A stretch of DNA of 64,000 bases from JAEELC01 sp963605425 (GCA_963605425.1 CAVCUQ010000002.1:1-64000); one strand, 5' to 3'. Positions 1 to 8,342 are shown, counted from the stretch's first letter. Numbers and translations: made by a program. Notes: generated from the sequence alone by a model not told the origin.

Positions 1-1
1 T

Positions 2-490
2 AGTTTACCTATTGTACCTATTTTAAGTTTTAATTTGCTTTTCTGTACAATTATTCTAGGATTTTTAGGATATCCTATTATTAATTATTCTATTGTAATA
101 TACGTAATGACATTTGTTTTCTTATTTTCATCATTCATACCGGATTTCTTCATCTATAAAAGAAGCAGGAAAATATTATTGTTATTACCATATGTTATTG
201 TTAATATTATTACTTATGTATCACTTGTTCCTATGATGTTAAAAACAATCTTCTTAAATCTAATAGGAAAGAAGGCAGTATTTATTGTTACGCCTAAAGA
301 ACATAAAAATTTTAAATTTTTAGAAGTAATTAGATATTCTTATGATTCTATAATTTTTGGTATTATTATATTAATATTATCATATTTTTCTTGTAGAAGT
401 TTATATCCAGTAGCTTTAGTTGGTACTTCTTGTATATTAGCACCTATAATTATTTTACTTTCTAATTTTGAACTTAAAGAGCAAAAATAA
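2..490 (+). CDS. Membrane glycosyltransferase (GT2, cellulose-synthase-like), C-terminal part
   Basis: The frame is open to the left edge, so the 5' part, including any catalytic GT-A domain, lies outside the window. What remains is a hydrophobic C-terminus with about four membrane segments, separated by a short polar stretch containing KAVFIVTPKEHK. A 'K-x-F-x-VTPK' sequence between membrane helices is typical of processive GT2 synthases of the BcsA/PgaC type. The last membrane pair is followed by a short charged tail. An internal TTG at 35 could be read as a start, but it has no ribosome binding site and the homologous region begins further upstream. The family call rests on this one motif and the membrane pattern, so the sugar and polymer cannot be named. 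Confidence 0.55.
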   Translation, partial: SLPIVPILSFNLLFCTIILGFLGYPIINYSIVIYVMTFVFLFSSFIPDFFIYKRSRKILLLLPYVIVNIITYVSLVPMMLKTIFLNLIGKKAVFIVTPKEHKNFKFLEVIRYSYDSIIFGIIILILSYFSCRSLYPVALVGTSCILAPIIILLSNFELKEQK

Positions 491-524
491 TTTTCTTGTA
501 AAAATGCTTTCATTAAAAATCATC

Positions 525-552
525 TTGAATAGAAATTAAATTGTGTTACAAT
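525..552 (+). promoter_or_regulatory. Sigma-A promoter of guaBA
   Basis: The -35 box TTGAAT (525-530) and the -10 box TACAAT (547-552) are separated by 16 bases. Transcription would begin at about 559, which is exactly where the riboswitch P1 stem starts. Confidence 0.75.
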
Positions 553-558
553 AAAATA

Positions 559-628
559 AACTTGTATAATAGCTTTAATTGGTAAGCAAGTCTCTACCCT
601 GAAACCGTAAATTTTAGGACTACATGTT
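559..628 (+). promoter_or_regulatory. Purine (guanine) riboswitch aptamer
   Basis: Three stems of the purine aptamer can be drawn. P1 pairs 559-566 (AACTTGTA) with 621-628 (TACATGTT), with one U-U mismatch. P2 is closed by GCTT/AAGC around a 7-nt loop ending in GG. P3 pairs CCTGAAA with TTTTAGG around the loop CCGTAAA. The junction carries the conserved GTCTCTACC and GGACTAC. The specificity base, after 'GA' in GACTA (position 620), is C, which selects guanine/hypoxanthine over adenine. This fits the downstream GMP synthesis genes, which the switch should turn off when guanine is abundant. Confidence 0.93.
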
Positions 629-683
629 TAAAAAGATAAAAATTCTTTTTTAAGCATAGCTTACTAGTTCTGGAGGTAAGTGT

Positions 684-734
684 ATGATGAAAAGAGGAAA
701 CAAAACAGTAATTAATGCAACATTAGTTTTTTAA
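684..734 (+). CDS. Possible 16-residue leader peptide inside the riboswitch expression platform
   Basis: ATG 684 follows a strong ribosome binding site (TGGAGGTA, 671-678) at normal spacing. It opens a short frame MMKRGNKTVINATLVF ending at TAA 732-734. Its last codons and stop lie inside the terminator hairpin (717-740), so a translating ribosome would cover the 5' arm and could favour read-through. The peptide is not enriched in one amino acid, so classic attenuation by charged tRNA is not suggested. It may be chance: the same GGAGG lies in a small hairpin (CTTAC/GTAAG). Confidence 0.35.
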   Translation: MMKRGNKTVINATLVF

Positions 735-746
735 TGTTGCTTTTTT
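717..746 (+). terminator. Riboswitch-controlled terminator before guaB
   Basis: GCAACATTA (717-725) pairs perfectly with TAATGTTGC (732-740) and is followed by six T. It lies between the guanine aptamer and guaB and is the obvious off-state structure. I could not identify a clean antiterminator. GATGAAAA at 686-693 can pair with TTTTCATC at 743-750 across the U-tract. Confidence 0.85.
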
Positions 747-779
747 CATCGTTTACAAGTATGAAAGGAAACAAAAATT

Positions 780-2246
780 ATGAAATTTGATAATGTAAGA
801 CAAGGATTAACTTACGATGACGTTTTATTAGTACCTCAATATAGTGAAGTTGTAGGTATGCAAATTGATATTAAGACTCACTTAACTAAGAATATTGTTT
901 TAAATATTCCTATTGTTTCAGCTGCTATGGACACTGTAACAGAATATAAGATGGCAATTGCTCTTGCTCGTGAGGGAGGACTTGGATTTATTCATAAAAA
1001 TATGTCTATTGAAGAACAAGCTCATCAAGTAGACTTAGTTAAGAAGAATGAATCAGGAATGATTACAAATCCTATTGTTTTAACTTGTGACCACACAGTT
1101 AAAGAAGCATTTGAATTAATGGAAACATATAGAATTTCTGGTCTTCCTGTTGTAGATGAAAATAGAGTATTACTAGGTATTATTACTAATAGAGATATGA
1201 AGTATCTAAAGATTGATGATACTTGTGTATCTGAAGTTATGACTAAGATGCCACTAGTTACTGCAAAAGAAGGTATTACACTTGAATCTGCTAAAGAGAT
1301 TCTTTGGAAGAATAGAATTGAAAAATTACCTATTGTTGATGATGAAAATCATTTAAAAGGATTAATTACATCTAAGGATATTGATAATGCTAAACAATTC
1401 CCTAATGCATGTAAAGATTCTAAAGGTAGATTAAGATGTGGTGCAGCAGTTGGTGTTGGACCTGACACTCTTGATAGAGTTAGAGCGCTTGTTGAAGCTG
1501 GTGTCGATATTATTACAGTAGATTCAGCTCATGGTGATTCTTTAAATGTTTTAAATGTTGTTAAAAAGATTAGAGCAGAATTCCCAAATCTTGATCTTGT
1601 AGCTGGTAATATTGTAACTGTAGAAGCTGCTAAGCACTTAATTGAAGCTGGTGTTGATTGTGTTAAGGTTGGTATTGGACCTGGTTCTATTTGTACAACA
1701 AGAATTGTAGCTGGTGTTGGTGTACCTCAAATCACAGCTGTTGGTGACGTATATGAATACTGTAAAGATAAAGGTGTATGTGTAATCGCTGACGGTGGTA
1801 TTAAACAATCTGGTGACATTGTTAAAGCTTTAGCTGCTGGCGGTGACTGTGTAATGCTTGGTTCTATGCTTGCAGGATGTTCTGAAGCTCCAGGTGATGA
1901 AGTAATTTATTCAGGTAGAAAATTTAAGGTTTATGTAGGTATGGGATCTTTAGCAGCCATGAAGAGAGGTTCAGCTGATAGATACTTCCAAAATAAGAAT
2001 ACCCAGGCTAAGAAACTTGTTCCTGAAGGTATTGAAGGAAGAGTTCCTTACAAGGGTGAATTAGCTGATACTATTTACCAATTATGTGGTGGTATTAGAT
2101 CTGGTATGGGATACTGCGGTAGTAAGGATATCCCTACATTAAAAGAAAAAGCTTGCTTTATCAGAATTACTCCATCAGGATTAAAGGAATCTCACCCTCA
2201 TGATGTTGATATTACTGTTGAAGCACCAAACTATTTTAAGGATTAA
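780..2246 (+). CDS. guaB: IMP dehydrogenase
   Basis: Oxidises IMP to XMP with NAD+, the committed step to GMP. At 488 residues it is full length. The N-terminal barrel begins MKFDNVRQGLTYDDVLLVP, followed by two CBS domains (about residues 90-205, with 'ISGLPVVDE' and 'EKLPIVDDE' cores) and the second half of the barrel. The catalytic loop GPGSICTTRIVAGVG with the nucleophilic Cys is intact, as are the phosphate-binding IADGGIKQSGD and the GMGSLAAMKRGSADRY flap region. The ATG is preceded by GAAAGGA. guaA follows two bases after the stop, so the two form an operon controlled by the upstream guanine riboswitch. Confidence 0.98.
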   Translation: MKFDNVRQGLTYDDVLLVPQYSEVVGMQIDIKTHLTKNIVLNIPIVSAAMDTVTEYKMAIALAREGGLGFIHKNMSIEEQAHQVDLVKKNESGMITNPIVLTCDHTVKEAFELMETYRISGLPVVDENRVLLGIITNRDMKYLKIDDTCVSEVMTKMPLVTAKEGITLESAKEILWKNRIEKLPIVDDENHLKGLITSKDIDNAKQFPNACKDSKGRLRCGAAVGVGPDTLDRVRALVEAGVDIITVDSAHGDSLNVLNVVKKIRAEFPNLDLVAGNIVTVEAAKHLIEAGVDCVKVGIGPGSICTTRIVAGVGVPQITAVGDVYEYCKDKGVCVIADGGIKQSGDIVKALAAGGDCVMLGSMLAGCSEAPGDEVIYSGRKFKVYVGMGSLAAMKRGSADRYFQNKNTQAKKLVPEGIEGRVPYKGELADTIYQLCGGIRSGMGYCGSKDIPTLKEKACFIRITPSGLKESHPHDVDITVEAPNYFKD

Positions 2247-2248
2247 TT

Positions 2249-3781
2249 ATGGATTACGATAAGATTATAGTTTTAGATTTTGGTTCTCAATATAACCAAT
2301 TAATCGCAAGAAGAATAAGAGATAAGCATGTATATTCTGTCTTACTTCCTCATACTATTAAGGCAGAAGAAATTAAAAAACTTGGCAATGTTAAAGGTAT
2401 TATCTTTTCTGGTGGACCTAAGTCTGTATATGATGAAGATGCTTTTGACTGTGACCATGAAATTTTTAAACTAGGTATTCCAGTACTTGGTATTTGTTAT
2501 GGTATGCAACTAATATCAAAGATATTTGGCGGTACTATTTCAAAATCTAATTTTAGAGAATATGGATTAAGTGGTATTAACGTTACTGGTAAATCTGATT
2601 TATTTAAAGGTCTTCCTACTGAACAAAATGTTTGGATGAGCCATGGAGACCATGTTTCTGAATTGCCTAAGGGATTCAAACTTATTGCAAGATCTTATGC
2701 AAATGTAAATGCAGCTATTGAAAATACAGATGAAAAAATCTATGCGGTACAATTCCATCCTGAAGTTAGAAACTCTGAATATGGACTTGATATAATCGCA
2801 AACTTTGTTTTCACTATTTGCGGTGCTAAGGCTAATTGGTCTATGGCTAATTATATTGAAGATCAAGTTAAAAAAATTAGAGAAACAGTTGGAGACAAGA
2901 AAGTTCTTTGCGGACTATCTGGTGGTGTAGATTCTACTGTTGTAGCTTTATTATTACATAAGGCTATTGGGAAGCAATTAACTTGTATGTTTATTGACCA
3001 TGGCTTACTTCGTAAAAATGAAGGTCAATCAGTAATGGACAGCTTAAGAGCATTCGATATGAATGTTGTTAAAATTGATGCTAAAGACCGTTTCTTATCT
3101 AAGTTAAAAGATGTAGAAGATCCTGAACAAAAGAGAAAAATTATCGGTAATGAATTTATCTATTGTTTTGATGAAGAATCTAAGAAATTAGGAGAATTTG
3201 ACTTCCTTGCTCAAGGTACTTTATATACAGATGTTATTGAATCAGGTACTAATACTGCTCAAAAGATTAAGTCTCATCATAATGTAGGTGGACTTCCAAA
3301 AGATATGAAGTTTAAACTTATTGAACCACTTAATGTATTATTTAAGGATGAAGTAAGAGAACTAGGTCTTCAACTTGGACTTCCATACAATATTGTTTGG
3401 CGTCAACCATTCCCAGGTCCTGGTCTTGCAATTAGAATCATTGGTGCTATTACTGAGGAAAAACTTGAAATTGTAAGAGAAAGTGACCAAATTTTAAAAG
3501 AAGAAATAGCAGCTGCTCACTTAGATAAAGATATTTGGCAATACTTTACTGCTTTAACAAACATGAGAAGTGTAGGTGTTATGGGGGACGAAAGAACATA
3601 CTCTTACGCTATTGCGATTCGTGCTGTAACTTCTATTGATGGTATGACTGCAGACTTTGCGCGTATTCCTTATGATGTAATTGCAAAAGTTTCAACTCGT
3701 ATTGTTAATGAAGTTAAAGGTGTTAATAGAGTACTCCTTGATTGTACTAGTAAACCACCTGCAACAATTGAATTTGAATAA
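2249..3781 (+). CDS. guaA: GMP synthase (glutamine-hydrolysing)
   Basis: Converts XMP to GMP with glutamine and ATP. At 510 residues it has the usual three parts. The class I amidotransferase (about 1-190) has the GICYGMQ nucleophile elbow and the HPEV triad. The ATP pyrophosphatase has the P-loop CGLSGGVDST. The C-terminal dimerisation domain ends KPPATIEFE, a near-invariant terminus for the family. It is two bases behind guaB and followed by a terminator, so it closes the riboswitch-controlled guaBA unit. Confidence 0.98.
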   Translation: MDYDKIIVLDFGSQYNQLIARRIRDKHVYSVLLPHTIKAEEIKKLGNVKGIIFSGGPKSVYDEDAFDCDHEIFKLGIPVLGICYGMQLISKIFGGTISKSNFREYGLSGINVTGKSDLFKGLPTEQNVWMSHGDHVSELPKGFKLIARSYANVNAAIENTDEKIYAVQFHPEVRNSEYGLDIIANFVFTICGAKANWSMANYIEDQVKKIRETVGDKKVLCGLSGGVDSTVVALLLHKAIGKQLTCMFIDHGLLRKNEGQSVMDSLRAFDMNVVKIDAKDRFLSKLKDVEDPEQKRKIIGNEFIYCFDEESKKLGEFDFLAQGTLYTDVIESGTNTAQKIKSHHNVGGLPKDMKFKLIEPLNVLFKDEVRELGLQLGLPYNIVWRQPFPGPGLAIRIIGAITEEKLEIVRESDQILKEEIAAAHLDKDIWQYFTALTNMRSVGVMGDERTYSYAIAIRAVTSIDGMTADFARIPYDVIAKVSTRIVNEVKGVNRVLLDCTSKPPATIEFE

Positions 3782-3788
3782 TTAATAT

Positions 3789-3822
3789 AACTTGCATTGC
3801 TTAATTGCTTTGCAAGTTTTTT
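3789..3822 (+). terminator. Terminator after guaA
   Basis: AACTTGCA (3789-3796) pairs with TGCAAGTT (3811-3818), followed by a T-rich run. Confidence 0.85.
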
Positions 3823-3853
3823 ATTTAGCATGAAATTTTAAATTACTTGTAGT

Positions 3854-3881
3854 TTGACATTAAAATCTATATAATTATATA
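3854..3881 (+). promoter_or_regulatory. Sigma-A promoter
   Basis: A consensus -35 TTGACA (3854-3859) is followed 16 bases later by TATATA (3876-3881). GAGG at 3891 then serves the ATG at 3901. Confidence 0.65.
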
Positions 3882-3900
3882 AAGAATAAAGAGGTATTTT

Positions 3901-4458
3901 ATGAATAAAATAATTCCTAATATTATAAAATTTACTTTTCCTATATTAATATTTGTTTCGGCTCTATTTATGTTTTTCTTTAGCAAAAATATTGATTCTA
4001 GCAATGCTTATTTAAGTACTAATCATTTAGGCTATGTAGTAGGTAGTATAGTTATAGCTTTAGATATTCTATTAGTAATATATAAAATATTAAATAAGAA
4101 CTATAAAGCAATATATTTACTAATTATTGCTTTATATATTTTATTTTTTTGTTTTTATACAATGCACATGTTTCAAGTTGGAACATATTCTAAAAACAAG
4201 AGTGATTTGTTGTCTTTTTTTGCAATATTTTTTATGATTTTTGTGTTTGCAGAAATATTCTTTGATCTTAAAAATAATAGTATTTTTCTTCATATTACAA
4301 ATTCTATATTAATAATTTATAGTTTATTTGACTTGAAAGATTCTAATATCTATATTAAATTAGTTATTATATTTTTAATAATAGGTTTAATCTTTGAGTC
4401 ATTAAATATATATTTTACAAAGATGAAGAAGAATACAGTTTATAAAGTGGCGGAGTAA
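3901..4458 (+). CDS. Hypothetical integral membrane protein (about six helices)
   Basis: I do not recognise a family. The 185-residue product is almost entirely hydrophobic, with about six predicted membrane helices, short polar loops (for example KNIDSSNAYLSTNH near residues 30-42) and a basic C-terminus KMKKNTVYKVAE that would be cytoplasmic. It has its own promoter and lies four bases upstream of the ROK kinase, so the two are probably co-transcribed. No catalytic motif is visible. Confidence 0.75.
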   Translation: MNKIIPNIIKFTFPILIFVSALFMFFFSKNIDSSNAYLSTNHLGYVVGSIVIALDILLVIYKILNKNYKAIYLLIIALYILFFCFYTMHMFQVGTYSKNKSDLLSFFAIFFMIFVFAEIFFDLKNNSIFLHITNSILIIYSLFDLKDSNIYIKLVIIFLIIGLIFESLNIYFTKMKKNTVYKVAE

Positions 4459-4462
4459 AATT

Positions 4463-5320
4463 ATGATTAAATGTGGAATTGATATTGGTGGAACAAATAT
4501 TAAGGTTGGATTTTTTAATGAAAGTGAATTGTTTTATACATTTCAGTTTAAAACACCTAAAAAAAGAGAAGAAGTATTGCCTACTCTAGTTAAAGAAATT
4601 AAGAGTAAACGTAATAGTGAACAAATAGAAAAATATGTTATTTGTATTCCTGGTGTAGTAAAAGATAATGTAGTTATATTTGCACCGAACTTAAATATTG
4701 TTGGAATTAATTTATATGAAGAGTTAAGTAAGTCATTTAACTGTCAAAATATTTTAGTCGAAAATGATGCTAACCTAGCTGCACTTGCTGAAAGTAAAGC
4801 TTCTAACTCTCCCAATTTATGTCTTATTACTTTAGGTACTGGAGTAGGTGCTGGAATAATTATTAATAGTAACATTTTAAATTTAAATGGATTTACTGGT
4901 GAAATAGGTCATTTAAAAGTAGAATTTGGACCTAAAGCTAGAAGATGTACTTGCGGAAGATATGGATGTGCTGAGATGTATGTTTCAGCTAAAAATATGC
5001 CTATTGAATATAATAGAAATCATCATACTAGATTAAATAGTAAAGATATATTTGATTTGTATGAACAAGGTGATAAGGATGCAATTAAATGTGTTGAACA
5101 TTTTGCAAGATATCTAGGTATTTTAATTTCTAATTGTAATCAAGTACTTGGAATTAATGAATTTAGAATTGGCGGAGGATTATCTCTTGCATGTGATCAC
5201 TTTGTTGATTTAGTATACAAATACTATAAACTAAATTCAGTTGATGGCCTTATGTCTTGCAATATATCTAAAGCTTATTTGGAAAATAAAGCAGGAATAT
5301 ATGCGGCTATATATTTATAA
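4463..5320 (+). CDS. ROK-family sugar kinase (glucokinase-like)
   Basis: Predicted to phosphorylate a hexose in the cytoplasm with ATP. The 285-residue protein opens with the phosphate loop GIDIGGTNIKVGFF (5-18). It carries the catalytic Asp in VENDANLAAL (Asp102), the LGTGVGAGII loop, and the ROK zinc site (His150 plus Cys162, Cys164 and Cys169 in RCTCGRYGCAE). All ROK signature residues are therefore present. Family members act on glucose, fructose, N-acetylmannosamine or allose, and the sequence alone does not settle which. It follows the membrane protein at 3901 by four bases with a GGCGGAG ribosome binding site. Confidence 0.88.
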   Translation: MIKCGIDIGGTNIKVGFFNESELFYTFQFKTPKKREEVLPTLVKEIKSKRNSEQIEKYVICIPGVVKDNVVIFAPNLNIVGINLYEELSKSFNCQNILVENDANLAALAESKASNSPNLCLITLGTGVGAGIIINSNILNLNGFTGEIGHLKVEFGPKARRCTCGRYGCAEMYVSAKNMPIEYNRNHHTRLNSKDIFDLYEQGDKDAIKCVEHFARYLGILISNCNQVLGINEFRIGGGLSLACDHFVDLVYKYYKLNSVDGLMSCNISKAYLENKAGIYAAIYL

Positions 5321-5418
5321 AAATGCTTTAAATTGCTAGTTTATATTGTGCCTTTAAAATAAAGACAAATTGATATAAAATATAAGTATAGAAAAAAGAA
5401 AAGTGAGGTATTTGTATT

Positions 5419-6138
5419 ATGCGTTGTTGCGTTATTGGTTATGGTTCAATGGGTAAATTATTAAAGAGTGAATTAGGTCCTGAGTGTGTGTGTGTTATTG
5501 CTCCTCAATCTCCTGATTTATATACATCAATATTAGAATATGAAGGTAAAATTGATGTAATATTAGATTTTTCTAATCCAGCTAATTTAAATATGATTTA
5601 TTCTTATGCTAAAGAACATAAATGTGGTGTTGTAATTGGTACTACAGGATATACTGAAGCTGAACAAGAAAAGATTAATGATTTAGCCAAAACTTGTGCA
5701 GTATTGCAATCTAGAAATTTTTCTGTTGGTGCTAATTTAGTTAATAGAATTATTAGAGAAATTACTCCTAAGATTTATGAATATTATGATATTGAATATA
5801 TTGAAAAGGGTGGATCAGATAAGATTGAGGCTCCATGCCGTATTACTAGTGAAATGCTTATTAAGTCTTTAACTGAAACTACAAAGGGTACTCCTAAGTA
5901 CGGAAGAGAAGGAAATAATAGAAGAGAATCTAATGAAATAGGTATTCACCAAATTAGAGGTGGAGAGTTATTAGATGAACACGATATTATGTATATCGGT
6001 GAAGATGATATAATAGAAATAAAACATACAGGTATTAATAAGGCACGTTTTGCACGTGGTGCTATACACGCTGCTGAATTTGTAAAGGATGCTAAGCCTG
6101 GTATGTATAATATGGAAGATATTTTATTTAAAGGTTAG
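5419..6138 (+). CDS. DapB-like (dihydrodipicolinate reductase family) protein lacking the catalytic His
   Basis: Fold and context match 4-hydroxy-tetrahydrodipicolinate reductase of lysine synthesis. There is an N-terminal Rossmann motif GYGSMGK (7-13), the GTTGYT loop (74-79), FSVGAN (101-106) and a well kept C-terminus (EIGIHQIRGG, ARGAIHAAEFV). The active-site segment, normally E-x-HHxxKxDAPSGTA, reads EKGGSDKIEAPCRIT (129-143). The two His are Gly131 and Gly132, Lys135 is kept, and the substrate-binding Ser-Gly-Thr is Cys-Arg-Ile. At 239 residues it is near normal length. Aspartokinase follows three bases after the stop, so a role near the aspartate pathway is likely, but classical DapB chemistry is doubtful. 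Confidence 0.8.
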   Translation: MRCCVIGYGSMGKLLKSELGPECVCVIAPQSPDLYTSILEYEGKIDVILDFSNPANLNMIYSYAKEHKCGVVIGTTGYTEAEQEKINDLAKTCAVLQSRNFSVGANLVNRIIREITPKIYEYYDIEYIEKGGSDKIEAPCRITSEMLIKSLTETTKGTPKYGREGNNRRESNEIGIHQIRGGELLDEHDIMYIGEDDIIEIKHTGINKARFARGAIHAAEFVKDAKPGMYNMEDILFKG

Positions 6139-6141
6139 TTT

Positions 6142-7455
6142 ATGATAAAAGTTTGTAAATTTGGTGGTTCTAGTTTATCTTGTGCTAGACAGTTTGAAAA
6201 AGTTAAGAATATTGTATTAAGTGATGATTTAAGAAGAGTAGTTGTGGTATCTGCTTTAGGTAAGAGAGATAGCAGTGATTATAAGATCACAGACTTACTT
6301 TATATTCTTCATGCACATATCAAATATAATGTTGATATTGAAAATATTTGGAAATTAATTTATCAAAGATTTGTTGATGTTAGAAATGAACTTAATATTG
6401 ATTTTGATATTGAAAAAGAATTAGAAGAATTACACTCTAAACTTAATAAGAATATTTCTGAAGACTTTTTAGTTAGTAGAGGAGAATATCTTACTGCTAA
6501 GTTAATGGCTAGTTATTTAAATTATGATTTTGTAGATGCTAAAGACATAATAGCATTTGATTATAATGGTAAAATTAATGAAAGTAGAACCCATGATTTA
6601 ACAAGCTCAATTGATATAACAAAAAAGTGTATTGTTGTACCTGGCTTTTATGGTAGTTATCCTAATAAAGATATAAAGATTATGTCTAGAGGAGGATCGG
6701 ATATTACAGGTTCATTGGTTGCAGAAGCTTTTAATGCTTCTGTCTATGAAAACTTTACAGATGTATCAGGCATTTTAGCTGCTGATCCTAAAATTGTCAA
6801 GAATCCTCGAGCTATTAAAGAAGTAACATATGAAGAATTATCCGAATTATCTTATATGGGTGCTAATGTACTTCATGAAGATACTGTATATCCTGTTCAG
6901 AAGTTTAATATTCCTATTAATATTAAAAATACTAATGATCCGGAAAATCCAGGTACAATAATTTGTCAAAGTTCAAATGACACTTCATGTATTGTAACAG
7001 GTATTACTGGTAAGAAAGACTTTGCATCTATAACTATTTCTAAGAGCCATATGGCTAGTGAAATAGGTTGTATTAGAAAAGCACTATCTATTTTTGAAGA
7101 ATATGAATTGTCAATAGATCATGTTCCATCTGGTATTGACTCTTTCTCAGTAGTTTTACCTTTAAAATCTATTGAAAATTTAAAATATGAACTTATTACA
7201 AGTTTAAAAGAAAAACTAGAATCTAAAGTTGAACTTGATGATGATTTGGCTTTAATTTCTATCATTGGTAGAAATATGAAGAATAAAAAAGGTGTATCAG
7301 GTCGCCTATTTAAGACTCTTGCAGAAAATGATATTAATATCAAGATGATGGACCAAGATCCACTTGAATTATCTATTATTGTGGGTATTTCTAATAGTGA
7401 TTATGAAAAAGCTATTAGTGTATTGTATGATGCATTAGTTACAAATTTTAATTAA
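6142..7455 (+). CDS. lysC: Aspartate kinase
   Basis: Phosphorylates aspartate, opening the route to lysine, diaminopimelate, methionine and threonine. The 437-residue protein starts with KFGGSSL (6-12) and carries SRGEYLTAKLMA and the kinase motif SRGGSDITGSLVAEAF. It ends with two ACT domains (about 290-437), the usual site of feedback by lysine or threonine. It forms an operon with the DapB-like gene just upstream and is followed by a strong terminator. No riboswitch precedes the pair, in contrast to the lysine-controlled transporter at 58 kb. Confidence 0.95.
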   Translation: MIKVCKFGGSSLSCARQFEKVKNIVLSDDLRRVVVVSALGKRDSSDYKITDLLYILHAHIKYNVDIENIWKLIYQRFVDVRNELNIDFDIEKELEELHSKLNKNISEDFLVSRGEYLTAKLMASYLNYDFVDAKDIIAFDYNGKINESRTHDLTSSIDITKKCIVVPGFYGSYPNKDIKIMSRGGSDITGSLVAEAFNASVYENFTDVSGILAADPKIVKNPRAIKEVTYEELSELSYMGANVLHEDTVYPVQKFNIPINIKNTNDPENPGTIICQSSNDTSCIVTGITGKKDFASITISKSHMASEIGCIRKALSIFEEYELSIDHVPSGIDSFSVVLPLKSIENLKYELITSLKEKLESKVELDDDLALISIIGRNMKNKKGVSGRLFKTLAENDINIKMMDQDPLELSIIVGISNSDYEKAISVLYDALVTNFN

Positions 7456-7457
7456 AG

Positions 7458-7482
7458 AAGGGGCATTTAATGCCCCTTTTTT
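7458..7482. terminator. Terminator between lysC and the convergent tetR gene
   Basis: AGGGGCAT (7459-7466) pairs with ATGCCCCT (7470-7477), followed by six T on the + strand. The flanking A residues could let it work for the convergent minus-strand gene too. Confidence 0.9.
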
Positions 7483-7491
7483 AAATTTAAA

Positions 7492-8016
7492 TTATAAGTC
7501 AGTTAAATTAAAATGTTTTAAATAATAATTTTCCAAATTATTCACTAGTTCTTCAGGCGTTAATTTCATATCATCTTCAATCCAAGCCGTAATAAATCCA
7601 TAGATACCATATAGAATAAATTTTATACCATATTTTTCAAATAGTGAACTATTAGTAATTTTGGAATTAATATTTTTTTCGATTATTTTAAAAATATCAT
7701 CTGATAGGTTTTGGGTATAAATAGTCATATAAAATTTTTTGTTATCTAAAAAATGTTTACTAATACTGTATAAAACTTCTCTTATATTACTATTTTTGAT
7801 ATTTGGATTGTTATCTTCAAAATTTTTTTCTAATATTTCTTCATATTGAACAAGTAAATCTTCAATGGAATTAAAATATCTATAAAAAGTAGCTCTTCCA
7901 ACGTTTGCATATTTTGCAATTTCAGAAATACTTATTTCATTTGCTTTCTTTATGGATAGTAAATCTATTGTCGATAAAAATAATTTATTTTTACAATAAC
8001 TAATTTCTTTTTTCAT
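7492..8016 (-). CDS. TetR/AcrR-family transcriptional regulator
   Basis: A 174-residue one-component regulator. The N-terminal helix-turn-helix (about 22-52) reads ISISEIAKYANVGRATFYRYFNSIEDLL, the standard TetR recognition segment. The helical C-terminal ligand domain shows no known ligand class. The gene is divergent from the 8151 unit. A perfect 17-bp palindrome (8104-8120) lies at the expected transcription start of that unit and is the likely operator, making this a repressor of its neighbours. Confidence 0.92.
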   Translation of the reverse strand: MKKEISYCKNKLFLSTIDLLSIKKANEISISEIAKYANVGRATFYRYFNSIEDLLVQYEEILEKNFEDNNPNIKNSNIREVLYSISKHFLDNKKFYMTIYTQNLSDDIFKIIEKNINSKITNSSLFEKYGIKFILYGIYGFITAWIEDDMKLTPEELVNNLENYYLKHFNLTDL

Positions 8017-8051
8017 TTTTGATACATTTTCCTTTTATTTGTCTCATTTTT

Positions 8052-8057
8052 ATTATA
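8052..8057 (-). promoter_or_regulatory. -10 box of the tetR gene
   Basis: Read on the minus strand this is a perfect TATAAT, 36 bases before the tetR start codon. No convincing -35 box lies at the right distance. Confidence 0.4.
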
Positions 8058-8070
8058 GATTTTTAAATTG

Positions 8071-8099
8071 TTGAAGTTGTTTTTTTAAAATGATACAAT
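8071..8099 (+). promoter_or_regulatory. Promoter of the 8151-9726 unit
   Basis: TTGAAG (8071-8076), a 17-base spacer and TACAAT (8094-8099), with an extended TGn element at 8091-8093. The predicted start (about 8106) falls inside the palindrome at 8104-8120. Confidence 0.75.
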
Positions 8100-8103
8100 T
8101 GTC

Positions 8104-8120
8104 TTGTATATGATATACAA
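8104..8120. promoter_or_regulatory. Probable TetR operator
   Basis: TTGTATAT-G-ATATACAA is a perfect 17-bp palindrome with a single central base. It covers the predicted transcription start of the rightward unit and lies in the space between that unit and the divergent tetR gene. Confidence 0.7.
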
Positions 8121-8150
8121 ATTTAGTTAATATGTAAATAGAGGGAAAAT

Positions 8151-8342
8151 ATGAAGAAAGCGTTTGGTTTGTTTATGGTTTTTGTAATTATTGATTTAGT
8201 TATGCTTATCGATGGTTATATATCAAATTTTAATATAGATGTTTTTATTATATTTATTCAACTTATTTTTTTGGAAATTGCATTTTTTGGGTGTGTGATT
8301 ATTTATAAGATTTCAAAGAAAGGAGATGATAATGATGATTAA
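8151..8342 (+). CDS. Small two-helix membrane protein
   Basis: A 63-residue protein with two hydrophobic helices (about 4-22 and 31-53), and a tail KISKKGDDNDD expected in the cytoplasm. I do not recognise a family. It has a GAGGG ribosome binding site, and its last codons overlap the start of the next frame by 11 bases, so the two are translationally coupled. It is the first gene of the putative TetR-controlled unit. Confidence 0.75.
   Translation: MKKAFGLFMVFVIIDLVMLIDGYISNFNIDVFIIFIQLIFLEIAFFGCVIIYKISKKGDDNDD

Noticed and set aside
2497..2866. Two overlapping minus-strand frames within guaA
   Set aside because: They lie antisense to a strongly conserved gene, lack ribosome binding sites and have no recognisable protein features. 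The same holds for the other short antisense frames inside recognised genes.
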